7,408 bases of DNA, taken from an uncultured Oscillibacter sp. GTDB taxonomy: Bacteria; Bacillota; Clostridia; Oscillospirales; Oscillospiraceae. This document shows positions 1 to 6,149 of the stretch, one piece after another. The stretch lies in contig UQMC01000101.1 in the NCBI GenBank assembly GCA_900542115.1, positions 1-7,408 on the forward strand. The letters are read 5' to 3'. The notes under the pieces are model-generated. The model saw only the letters and a list, made by a program, of their open reading frames with translations. It did not search any database and had not been told where the DNA came from. The stretch's first letter is position 1. Every line of letters starts with the position of its first letter. Both the position numbers and the translations under genes were made by a program.

Positions 1-9
1 ATGGTATCT

Positions 10-15
10 CCTCCT
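10..15 (-). promoter_or_regulatory. Ribosome binding site of a leftward gene starting at the window edge
   Basis: The minus strand reads AGGAGG, then a 7-nt spacer, then AT as the last two bases of the window. If the next base outside is G, this is an ATG start with ideal spacing. The gene itself lies outside. In related elements the gene after the CD1108-type hydrolase is often a small DUF4315 protein followed by a CD1107-type (DUF4366) protein, so one of these is my guess, from gene order only. Confidence 0.65.
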
Positions 16-45
16 GTCGGCCAAAAAAGTTCTTTTTATATTCAT

Positions 46-74
46 AGTATATAGGATACCCCCTCGATTTGCAA
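46..74 (-). promoter_or_regulatory. Candidate sigma-A promoter for the gene beyond the left edge
   Basis: On the minus strand there is a -35 box TTGCAA (69-74), a spacer of exactly 17 nt and a -10 box TATACT (46-51). The -10 box is one base from consensus and the -35 box two. Transcription would start near position 39, giving a leader of roughly 38 nt that carries the AGGAGG site at 10-15. It lies in the AT-rich gap after the hydrolase gene, which suggests that the genes to the left can be transcribed separately from the transfer operon. Confidence 0.55.
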
Positions 75-96
75 TGTATTTCTCCGTCGAAAAAAG

Positions 97-2001
97 TCAA
101 TTATCTGAAAAGTAATCTGGCCACGCAACGGAAGCAAAGCCTTTTGTGCCGGTAATAACCACATTATTTGCGCCGCTGGCGCAGTGGATCACCAACAGAT
201 TTCCATTCTCGTTTCTGCCGCAGATAATGCCGACATGGGAATTGTCCGGGTAAAACACCAAGTCACCGGGCTGTGCATCCGACCATGAAATATCAGTGCA
301 ATACGAGTGCTGCATGGTGGCGCCGCCGCCATGTCCGATGATGTAGCTGCCGCCCGTGGCGTTGTAAAAGGCCCAATCGACGAAACCTGAGCAGTCAAGT
401 CCGTAAGGCCGATAGGTGCCGGTGGTGGAGCTGCCTGCGGCTGTGACCTGACGAAGCTGCCCCCAGCGGCTGTCCCAGCCAAGCACCAGTGATTTCCCGC
501 CCCAAAAATACGAAACTTTTCCGTAAAGCATCAGAGCATTTTGGATGACCGCCCGGCGCTCCGGGGAAAGGTCTGCCGGGAGGTTCTGAAGGACTTCTTC
601 TGCATCCGCATTGGTGATGGTCAGGCTGGAGGCCAGCGAAGCCAGCGTGGTCCGGTCTGCTAACAGCTCGTCCAAGGCTTCATTCTGGTACTTCGTAAAT
701 ACATAGATTGTCCGCATTTCATCCGCTGTTTTCGGCGTGATGGTGATATGCAAAATGTACTCCGTCCAACCATCATCGTCTCCACTTCCGGGATGGTTTA
801 TTGTCTCCACCCAAGAGGTGATCTCCGTCATATCCCAGAACACAGCGGTCAGACGGGCTACCCGGTCAGCATCCAGTGTGGCCACATCCACGCCATCATC
901 CGTGCCTGCGGTTTTAGCTGCAAAGACAGCCAGCACCTCCGGCCAGTCCGGGGCCTGCCCTTGAATGTCGATGCTGTCATAGTCCCCGGCTTGCAACTCC
1001 TCCAGCTTTGCGTTGTAGGCGATATTCACCTGCGCCACGGCCTCAGCTACCGACACAGTATCCGGTGCGTTACGCTCTGCCGCAAAATACAGCCCAAAGG
1101 GGGAACTTGCCACAGCCGCGATGATGATAATGACTACCAGTGCCACCAGGACAACGCTCCCGCCTACCAAACCGGCCAGTGCGGAGATCAAGGCAGCGGC
1201 GGCACGGCGGAGCATCCCAGCTGCCCGCTTGAACAGCTCTACCGCTGTCTTGGCGGCCTTTTTTGCCTGTGCCGCAGTCTGGTGGATCTGTTGCTGCGAA
1301 GCGGTTTTCTGCGCTGCTGATATAGGCTTTGCCGCAGTTTTGAAGGATGTACGCTTAACCTTTGGAGCAGGCAGCGGCTTTTCTGGCTTACTCCTACTAT
1401 GATCGTTCACGGCAAAACGCTTCTGCTTTTTGAAAGCGCTGTGCTTCGGCATATCCGTCTTTGATGGTGAAACCGGCTCCCATTCTGCGTCATAGAAAGT
1501 AGGCGGCTTCTCCACAGAACGAACGGCCCGCCGTTCCGAAAGCAGCTTGTTTTTCTGCTTGTCCACTACGAACTGCCGACGGGTTTCAAACTGCTGCTTT
1601 TCATCCAGTGGCCTTGCTTCTTCAGCGGAAGGAGTCTCCAAGAAGTTTTTATTTTTAGGCACTGTGTATCTTGCAGGGGGTTCCCGCGAAGCGGCGGTTT
1701 GCTCATTTGCTTTACGCTCACGCGGAATACTCGCAGCCGATTTTTCCTTTATCGGCGGTTTTTGCCTTGCCCTCGGCACCTGCGCCGCACGATCCTGCAC
1801 CGTGTCCACCGCCCAGTTGGCCGTGTTCTCTACTTCATCGACAGCCTGCGTTTCTGCGCTGTCTGATTCCAGCTCCCGACGCTCCGCCAACTGCTGGCGG
1901 TACTTCTCCTTTAGCAGTTTGGCCCGATGGCGGGGATCAAGCATAGCGGTACGCTTGCTCTTGGGCTGGCCCATTTTAGGCTTCTCCTTAAATTCCGGCA
2001 A
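97..2001 (-). CDS. CD1108-type NlpC/P60 (C40) cell-wall hydrolase of the conjugation machine, VirB1-like role
   Basis: This 634-residue, membrane-anchored peptidoglycan hydrolase would cut stem peptides locally so the conjugation channel can pass the wall. Residues 1-265 are highly charged, rich in Lys, Arg, Ala and Pro, and predicted cytoplasmic. One strong membrane segment lies at about 268-299. Residues 310-480 form an extracellular linker domain I cannot name. The NlpC/P60 domain fills about 485-634, with catalytic Cys537 (in GLDCSGFVDW), His589 (NSHVGI) and a likely third residue His606 (VIHCASG). Translation starts at TTG (2001) behind AGGGGG with 9 nt spacing. An ATG at 1974 behind AAGGAG is an alternative. 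I prefer TTG because its N-terminus contains a KEKPK stretch that I recall from relatives. The gene follows virB4 after a 51-nt gap that holds a palindrome. Family-level function is secure; the role of the long basic N-terminus is unknown. Confidence 0.9.
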   Translation of the reverse strand: MPEFKEKPKMGQPKSKRTAMLDPRHRAKLLKEKYRQQLAERRELESDSAETQAVDEVENTANWAVDTVQDRAAQVPRARQKPPIKEKSAASIPRERKANEQTAASREPPARYTVPKNKNFLETPSAEEARPLDEKQQFETRRQFVVDKQKNKLLSERRAVRSVEKPPTFYDAEWEPVSPSKTDMPKHSAFKKQKRFAVNDHSRSKPEKPLPAPKVKRTSFKTAAKPISAAQKTASQQQIHQTAAQAKKAAKTAVELFKRAAGMLRRAAAALISALAGLVGGSVVLVALVVIIIIAAVASSPFGLYFAAERNAPDTVSVAEAVAQVNIAYNAKLEELQAGDYDSIDIQGQAPDWPEVLAVFAAKTAGTDDGVDVATLDADRVARLTAVFWDMTEITSWVETINHPGSGDDDGWTEYILHITITPKTADEMRTIYVFTKYQNEALDELLADRTTLASLASSLTITNADAEEVLQNLPADLSPERRAVIQNALMLYGKVSYFWGGKSLVLGWDSRWGQLRQVTAAGSSTTGTYRPYGLDCSGFVDWAFYNATGGSYIIGHGGGATMQHSYCTDISWSDAQPGDLVFYPDNSHVGIICGRNENGNLLVIHCASGANNVVITGTKGFASVAWPDYFSDN

Positions 2002-2010
2002 TCTGGTACG

Positions 2011-2016
2011 CCCCCT
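2011..2016 (-). promoter_or_regulatory. Ribosome binding site deciding the TTG start of the hydrolase gene
   Basis: AGGGGG on the minus strand, 9 nt before the TTG at 2001. A competing site, AAGGAG at 1984-1989, stands 9 nt before an in-frame ATG at 1974. Both are usable, so the start is uncertain by nine codons. Confidence 0.5.
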
Positions 2017-2022
2017 TAATGT

Positions 2023-2037
2023 GTCTCAATTTGAGAC
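2023..2037. repeat. Perfect 15-bp palindrome, copy 1 of a repeated leader element
   Basis: GTCTCAATTTGAGAC consists of 7-bp arms around one central base. On the minus strand it continues as ACATT and is followed within a few bases by the AGGGGG ribosome site of the hydrolase gene. The minus-strand string CTCAAWTTGAGACACATT recurs in the leader of prgI (copy 2). On the other side the arm extends as GAATTTCGAC, which also resembles copy 2 read in the opposite sense. It could be a protein binding site, or an mRNA hairpin with a 6-bp stem and 3-nt loop. Function is unknown. Confidence 0.75.
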
Positions 2038-2052
2038 GAATTTCGACAATGC

Positions 2053-4380
2053 TCATTTGTCCCCCGGTGTCGTGGTCATCAGGCGATAAAGGGTGCCGTC
2101 ACGGGGAAACTCGTTGACGAAGGGGATGATGGAACTGCCGATCCGCATAAGGCCGTGACCGGCCTCCACATTCGTCACATGGCTCATCTGCGTTTCCGAG
2201 ATATGCAGCAGCTTCGCCAGCTCCGCCCGGTCAGTTGCCGCCTGATTGAGCAGGATCAAAAACTCGCTGTTGGCCAGCATCAGGCGGGCCGTTTCCGAGC
2301 GCAGACATTCCTCAATATTCTGCGTGGCGGCGGTCATGGCAGCAGCGTACTTGCGAAAGCGTTTCCAGCACTTGTAGAGAAATTGTGCGGAGTAGTAATA
2401 CTTGAAGAACAAATACACCTCGTCCACGAATACCCATGTGTACCTTCCGGCCAGCCGATTTGCCGCCACGCGGTTCTGGATCGTCTCCAGCACCACATTC
2501 AGCGCCGTGGGCTTGAGCTGTTCACCCATCTCGTAGAGGTCAAAACAGACAATGCGGTTATCAATATCAAAATTGGTTTCGTGGGCGAACATATTCAAGC
2601 TGCCCTCTACGAACAGCTCCGACGCAAGGGCCAATTCCTGTGCTTCACGCTCCGGCTGCCGCTTGACCTCGTTGCGCCAATCCGGGAGAGTCGGAATCCT
2701 GCCTTCGCCGCCGCTCTTGATGAAATCGTGATAGATATTGGCGGTACAACGGTCAATGATAGACTTATGGAACGCCCCCAGCTGACCGACACCCATCTGC
2801 TGCTCGCAAATGCTCATCATCAATTCGGACTTCATAGCCACCGGGTTCTCCCCGGCTCCATAGCCCCGGTTAATATCCAGCGGATTGATGTGGTGCGGGC
2901 TGGACGGAGAGATCTCCAGCACCGCCCCTTGCAGTGCCCGCGTCAGCTCGCCATACTCGCGCTCGGCGTCGATCATAATAATATCGTCATTGGTAGAGAG
3001 GGCAATAAAGGTGATAGCCTCCTTCATGCTGAAGGATTTGCCGCTGCCCGATACACCCAGCACAAAGCCGTGTGGGTTCAGCAGCTTCTTTCGGTTGCAG
3101 ATCAATAGATTTTTGCTTACGGCATTGACACCATAATAAATACCGCCTGCATCCTGGATCTCCTGAACGCGGAACGGCATTAAAACGGCGGTAGATTCAG
3201 TTGTCAGTGTGCGGGTGGTCTTGATGCGGCGTAGGCCATAGGGCAGTGCCGTATTCAACCCGTCCTCCTGCTGGTATCGCAGAACGGAGAACTGACACGC
3301 CTGCTCCAGCCCAATCGCTTGTAGCGTCTCCGTGTCGGTGTTCAGCTGCTCCAGCGTGTCCGCCATGTGTACGATGGTGACATTGGCAAAAATCATCCGC
3401 TGGTCGCGGGTACTCAGATCGTCCAAAAATTCCTTTGTCTCTTCCCTCATCTGCTCCAGCTCATAGGGGATGCTGGCCGTGAAATTATTGCGGCTGTTCT
3501 GGCGCTGCTGCCACCGAGCAATATCCGCTTCGATGCCGAGGATACGGCTCTGCACCTCCCGGATAGCCTCATCGGTGGGAATGGGGAGAATATCAATGGA
3601 CAGCATGAGGTTTCGCGGGAAATCAGACAGCTTGGAGATCATCTCGTCCTTGATGTAGCTGGCATAGTCCCGCAAAAACAAAACACGGCCAACTTTGCCG
3701 CCCATCTCGAAGTGGTCTGCTTTGAAGCACAGCCCATCCGGGCAGATGTAATCCCGGAAGTCATGTCCTTTCTTCATGGCATCACTCAGGTCAAACCAGA
3801 AATGTTCTTCTTCGCCGGGACGGAAAAAATCATGGAAGATTCGCAGACGCTCCTGATTATCCAGTGCTTTTGCACCGCTCTCCAAGCGCCCAAAATTTTT
3901 CCCAAGGTCAGCGTCTACCCGGTGGAAGAAGGTGCGGGCCTCCTCCATGTTTCTCCGGGGCACCGAAACCGTAATGTACTTGTCTTGAATGAGGTCATTA
4001 CTTTCTGCGGCCTTGTCGGTCAGGACGCTGTTGTACTCCCTGCGGTAATCGTCCAGACCGTCCCCCCGCTCCCGCATCAGGATACTGCGGCGAAACTCTG
4101 CGCCGTTCAACCGTCTGTTGTTGATGGTGATTTTTGTGGTGGCATCCGTAGGCAGACTGTTCAGCACACCGCAGTAGGAAGTGAACATATCCCGCTGATC
4201 GTCATGGGAGGCCAGCGCATAGTTAATATCCGCAAAGCGCCATGTCCGGCTGAACTTGCCGCCGGTCTGCCAGATACCGTCCCGATAGATCCTCTGAATG
4301 GGAATGGACTGCTGGACGCTCCGGGGAATCTTGAACCGCTCCCGTTCACTGCGGTCTGCGGCAAGCAAGGTCTTAATCAT
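2053..4380 (-). CDS. virB4: VirB4-family conjugation ATPase
   Basis: This cytoplasmic AAA-type ATPase of the type IV secretion channel energises assembly and DNA transfer. The product has 775 residues from ATG 4380, near the usual family size. The N-terminal half, to about residue 400, is the variable VirB4/CagE domain. Walker A is GVSGSGKS at residues 442-449, encoded at about 3034-3057. A DAEREYGEL strand follows near residues 471-479. Walker B is WVFVDE with Asp653 and Glu654, and a conserved AATQNIEE motif lies at about 684-691. I chose ATG 4380 because AAGGAG stands 10 nt upstream and because it overlaps the prgI stop by 8 nt (ATGATTAA), typical of translational coupling. A GTG at 4401 is an alternative seven codons upstream. 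No damage is visible. Confidence 0.96.
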   Translation of the reverse strand: MIKTLLAADRSERERFKIPRSVQQSIPIQRIYRDGIWQTGGKFSRTWRFADINYALASHDDQRDMFTSYCGVLNSLPTDATTKITINNRRLNGAEFRRSILMRERGDGLDDYRREYNSVLTDKAAESNDLIQDKYITVSVPRRNMEEARTFFHRVDADLGKNFGRLESGAKALDNQERLRIFHDFFRPGEEEHFWFDLSDAMKKGHDFRDYICPDGLCFKADHFEMGGKVGRVLFLRDYASYIKDEMISKLSDFPRNLMLSIDILPIPTDEAIREVQSRILGIEADIARWQQRQNSRNNFTASIPYELEQMREETKEFLDDLSTRDQRMIFANVTIVHMADTLEQLNTDTETLQAIGLEQACQFSVLRYQQEDGLNTALPYGLRRIKTTRTLTTESTAVLMPFRVQEIQDAGGIYYGVNAVSKNLLICNRKKLLNPHGFVLGVSGSGKSFSMKEAITFIALSTNDDIIMIDAEREYGELTRALQGAVLEISPSSPHHINPLDINRGYGAGENPVAMKSELMMSICEQQMGVGQLGAFHKSIIDRCTANIYHDFIKSGGEGRIPTLPDWRNEVKRQPEREAQELALASELFVEGSLNMFAHETNFDIDNRIVCFDLYEMGEQLKPTALNVVLETIQNRVAANRLAGRYTWVFVDEVYLFFKYYYSAQFLYKCWKRFRKYAAAMTAATQNIEECLRSETARLMLANSEFLILLNQAATDRAELAKLLHISETQMSHVTNVEAGHGLMRIGSSIIPFVNEFPRDGTLYRLMTTTPGDK

Positions 4381-4717
4381 AAATGTTCTTCTCCTTCTCA
4401 CTCAGAATTTTGCAGTACAGATTTTCAGAGCGGAACACCCTCGGCCCCGCACACAAAATCTGCGACTTGATAAACGCCCACACGAACTGCTCAAAGGTCA
4501 GGCCATTATAGCGAAAGAAGCCGGCCACAGCCAGCGGCGCGGCGGCCACGATGCAAACCCAGCTGGCCGTTTCTTTGCCGATAGTACCTTTCGTCAAAAA
4601 GTAGGTGCCGATGGCGGCGCCTACGGCCAGCACCGCACAGATGAACTGCCGAGTAGACAAGCCGAAGAAAATCGTCTCGCTGTGCTGCCGGACTTCTTTG
4701 GGTATCTTAATTTCCAT
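4373..4717 (-). CDS. prgI: PrgI-family (VirB3-like) inner-membrane transfer protein
   Basis: A 114-residue small membrane protein of the PrgI family, thought to take the place of VirB3 next to VirB4 in Gram-positive type IV systems. The N-terminal signature MEIKIPKEV followed by ETIFFGLSTRQ is typical of the family. Two hydrophobic segments follow, at about residues 25-42 and 50-68, then a soluble C-terminal tail. The ATG at 4717 has GGGAGG 7 nt upstream (4725-4730). A longer in-frame start at 4759 lacks comparable support and would run through the palindromic repeat. It is translationally coupled to virB4. On its other side, across a 130-nt AT-rich gap, is a divergent membrane gene. I find no convincing minus-strand sigma-A promoter in that gap. 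Confidence 0.93.
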   Translation of the reverse strand: MEIKIPKEVRQHSETIFFGLSTRQFICAVLAVGAAIGTYFLTKGTIGKETASWVCIVAAAPLAVAGFFRYNGLTFEQFVWAFIKSQILCAGPRVFRSENLYCKILSEKEKNIYD

Positions 4718-4724
4718 ATATCTG

Positions 4725-4730
4725 CCTCCC
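4725..4730 (-). promoter_or_regulatory. Ribosome binding site deciding the prgI start
   Basis: GGGAGG on the minus strand, 7 nt before ATG 4717. It rules in the 114-residue product over the 128-residue reading that begins at 4759. Immediately upstream is copy 2 of the palindromic element. Confidence 0.8.
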
Positions 4731-4740
4731 GTCGAAATGT

Positions 4741-4755
4741 GTCTCAAATTGAGCC
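4741..4755. repeat. Imperfect 15-bp palindrome, copy 2 of a repeated leader element
   Basis: GTCTCAAATTGAGCC has 7-bp arms with one mismatch. On the minus strand it reads on as ACATTTCGACGGGAGG, ending in the prgI ribosome site. Copy 1 lies at 2023-2037 before the hydrolase gene; the shared minus-strand string is CTCAAWTTGAGACACATT (18 bp, one variable base). It also sits about 35 bp upstream of the -35 box of the divergent promoter, so it could serve as an operator for either direction. Confidence 0.7.
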
Positions 4756-4789
4756 GCATTTCTTCTGAATTGATTTATTTTTCGATTTT

Positions 4790-4818
4790 TTGACACGATT
4801 TTTGAGGTATGAGATAAT
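4790..4818 (+). promoter_or_regulatory. Strong sigma-A promoter of the opposite-strand membrane gene
   Basis: A perfect -35 box TTGACA (4790-4795), a 17-nt spacer and a -10 box GATAAT (4813-4818), one base from consensus. The start of transcription would be near 4825, giving a leader of about 23 nt that carries AGGAGG (4834-4839). It is the best promoter in the window and, by sequence alone, looks constitutive. Confidence 0.85.
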
Positions 4819-4833
4819 AGAAGTACCAAATAT

Positions 4834-4839
4834 AGGAGG
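4834..4839 (+). promoter_or_regulatory. Ribosome binding site of the opposite-strand membrane gene
   Basis: A consensus AGGAGG, 8 nt before ATG 4848. Together with the promoter just upstream, it fixes this start and supports the gene being real. Confidence 0.85.
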
Positions 4840-4847
4840 TTTTTACT

Positions 4848-5219
4848 ATGACGATCCTGCAACAGGTACTTCTTGCTTTCGCCGCATTTGTTCTGTTTAT
4901 CTTTGCAATCCGGTTGGTGTTCGCTCTGCTCCTGCGCCTGCAACTTCTGCCTATTCTGGTCTGGCTGGGCGTAGGCCGCCTTTACCCCCAATGGGCGGCG
5001 GCACATCCATTTGTGTTCTACGGTGTCCTGGCACTTTTCGCGTTGCTGGCGCTGTCCTGCTGGCTCCGCCCGGTGGTGGAGTGGGTACAGGAACGGCAAA
5101 TGCTGCGGCTGGCCGAGCGGCAGATCAAAAACGATCTGCACCGTGCCAATGCAGAGGGACGCACCATTACCGGATTTCAGCTGTGCAACGGCGTACCCAT
5201 CCCTGAATATAAGGACTGA
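4848..5219 (+). CDS. Small membrane protein of unknown function, transcribed against the transfer operon
   Basis: A 123-residue protein I do not recognise. Residues 4-45 are very hydrophobic (one long or two short membrane segments), a second hydrophobic stretch covers about 54-74, and residues 75-123 form a charged, probably cytoplasmic tail (VQERQMLRLAERQIKNDLHRA, then a conserved-looking GFQLCNGVPIPEY end). No signal-peptidase site or catalytic motif is visible. It is well supported as a gene: near-consensus promoter, AGGAGG site and a terminator directly after the TGA. It lies between the virB6-like and prgI genes but on the other strand, so it is expressed independently of them. Such placement would suit an entry-exclusion factor, an inhibitor or an assembly helper of the channel; this is inference only. 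It could also be a known DUF of such elements that I cannot name. Confidence 0.85.
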   Translation: MTILQQVLLAFAAFVLFIFAIRLVFALLLRLQLLPILVWLGVGRLYPQWAAAHPFVFYGVLALFALLALSCWLRPVVEWVQERQMLRLAERQIKNDLHRANAEGRTITGFQLCNGVPIPEYKD

Positions 5220-5247
5220 AAAACGGCGGGCTTTGGCCCGCCGTTTT
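5220..5247. terminator. Bidirectional intrinsic terminator between convergent genes
   Basis: Perfect 12-bp stem AAAACGGCGGGC / GCCCGCCGTTTT with a 4-nt loop (5232-5235). T-runs follow on both strands: TTTTCTT on plus and TTTTT on minus. It starts right after the TGA of the plus-strand membrane gene and ends one base before the stop of the virB6-like gene, so it should end transcription from both sides. Confidence 0.9.
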
Positions 5248-5248
5248 C

Positions 5249-6085
5249 TTATAGCCCGAACATCTCCTTTGCAATCCGTTCCGCCCCCTTGATAAGTGCA
5301 ACCAATATCAGCATATTGAAAATCGTCTGCGCCACATACTGCCAGCTCATCGTAACAACGGGTAGTGAGGTATCTGCAATCGGTGCGCCGCTGGACGCAA
5401 AGGCAGAGAAAATCAGACAGGCCAGCACTACGACAGCCCCCTCCATGCAGACGCCGATGTAGCTTTTGAGAAAGGCTTTTCCCATAAAGCTGGTATCCTC
5501 TCCTGCGAAGGAAGCCAACGGCAGCGGAGCCAGCGCCGTAAACATATACAGCCGGAAAAAGCGCCCGTAGACGGTCATAATCAGGATGAAGGACAGCACC
5601 GTGATAAACAGGCTCCCCAAGAATGTGACCATCCAGAGAGGGACGGACTGAAAGAAGCCCACTTCTTCAATGGCATCTGCGATCTCCTGCGGCAGGGTCA
5701 CACTGGCGGCGCTCATGCCGCCGATACTGCCCATGATGGACTGCACCACGCCACCGCACACAGAAAACACGGCAGTCATAATTTCCATAGCACTTCCCAC
5801 AGCCACCTTTGCGATTATGAAGCGAATGAAATGCCGCAGGGCAAATTCCGGGCGCTGGAGGTCGCGGAAGCTGGCGGCAGAGCGGAACACGCTCATAGCG
5901 AAAAACAGCACCAGCAGGCCATAGCCGAAGGCTTTCAGACCGTCATTGATAGTGACGATGGTATTCCAAATCTCGCCGCCACGAAAGGCTTGCGGCGTGG
6001 TGGTGACAAGGCTCCATATCTCTGTCAGCTTTTCGTTCCATGTATCAAAGGACGCTTGCAGATTGCCGACGATCCAGTTATTCAA
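5249..6085 (-). CDS. TrbL/VirB6-like polytopic membrane protein of the conjugation channel
   Basis: A 278-residue integral membrane protein that matches the VirB6/TrbL-type component of Tn1549-like elements; such proteins line or organise the inner-membrane part of the channel. Hydrophobic segments lie at about residues 49-68, 86-112, 148-175, 178-195, 208-232 and 250-266, giving five or six passes. The stretch GRFFRLYMFTALAPLPLASF (174-193) is a conserved-looking core. Translation begins at TTG 6085 with GGGGTG 7 nt upstream; an in-frame TGA three codons upstream excludes a longer product and the next ATG is at residue 64. It follows the Maff2-like gene after 64 nt containing a strong hairpin, and ends at a bidirectional terminator. 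Family placement is good; exact stoichiometric role is inferred. Confidence 0.88.
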   Translation of the reverse strand: MNNWIVGNLQASFDTWNEKLTEIWSLVTTTPQAFRGGEIWNTIVTINDGLKAFGYGLLVLFFAMSVFRSAASFRDLQRPEFALRHFIRFIIAKVAVGSAMEIMTAVFSVCGGVVQSIMGSIGGMSAASVTLPQEIADAIEEVGFFQSVPLWMVTFLGSLFITVLSFILIMTVYGRFFRLYMFTALAPLPLASFAGEDTSFMGKAFLKSYIGVCMEGAVVVLACLIFSAFASSGAPIADTSLPVVTMSWQYVAQTIFNMLILVALIKGAERIAKEMFGL

Positions 6086-6092
6086 ATGATTT

Positions 6093-6098
6093 CACCCC
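6093..6098 (-). promoter_or_regulatory. Ribosome binding site for the TTG start of the virB6-like gene
   Basis: GGGGTG on the minus strand, 7 nt before TTG 6085. It decides the start because no ATG or GTG is available between the upstream in-frame TGA and residue 64. Confidence 0.6.
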
Positions 6099-6114
6099 AT
6101 TTCTCCAGAGAAGT

Positions 6115-6146
6115 AAGAGGGGCAGGCTCTACGGCCTGCCCCTTTT
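6115..6146. terminator. Hairpin between the Maff2-like and virB6-like genes, possible attenuator
   Basis: A 10-bp perfect stem AGGGGCAGGC / GCCTGCCCCT with a 6-nt loop (6128-6133), extended by A/T and G-T pairs on both sides. The run TTTT follows on the plus strand. On the minus strand, the direction of the genes, the tract is only TCTTACTTCT. It could act as a weak terminator, an mRNA-processing or stability element that lowers virB6-like expression relative to the pilin-like gene, or a stop for stray plus-strand transcripts. Confidence 0.55.
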
Positions 6147-6149
6147 CCG

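Noticed and set aside
43..72. Possible tiny minus-strand ORF starting at a TTG behind GGAG, and an ATG at 43-45
   Set aside because: The TTG ORF has only about ten codons and overlaps the promoter boxes; the ATG at 43-45 lies between the -10 box and the likely transcription start, so it would not be in the mRNA from that promoter.
748..1320. Plus-strand frames of about 190 codons opposite the hydrolase gene (also 1547-2089)
   Set aside because: They shadow the hydrolase; the translations are low-complexity or Cys/Ser-rich without family features, and no start signals precede them.
3367..4470. Long plus-strand reading frame of 367 codons opposite virB4, and another at 2155-3108
   Set aside because: Both are antisense to a well-conserved VirB4 with intact motifs, have no ribosome site or recognisable domain, and are explained by GC-rich third-position bias on the other strand.
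4373..4759. Longer 128-residue version of the PrgI protein
   Set aside because: Its extra 14 residues are encoded by the palindromic repeat and ribosome site; the ATG at 4717 has a proper GGGAGG site and gives the family's usual N-terminus.
4707..5141. Minus-strand 144-codon frame opposite the plus-strand membrane gene
   Set aside because: It is Gln/His/Lys-rich and featureless, overlaps the prgI start and runs against the strand with clear promoter, ribosome site and terminator.
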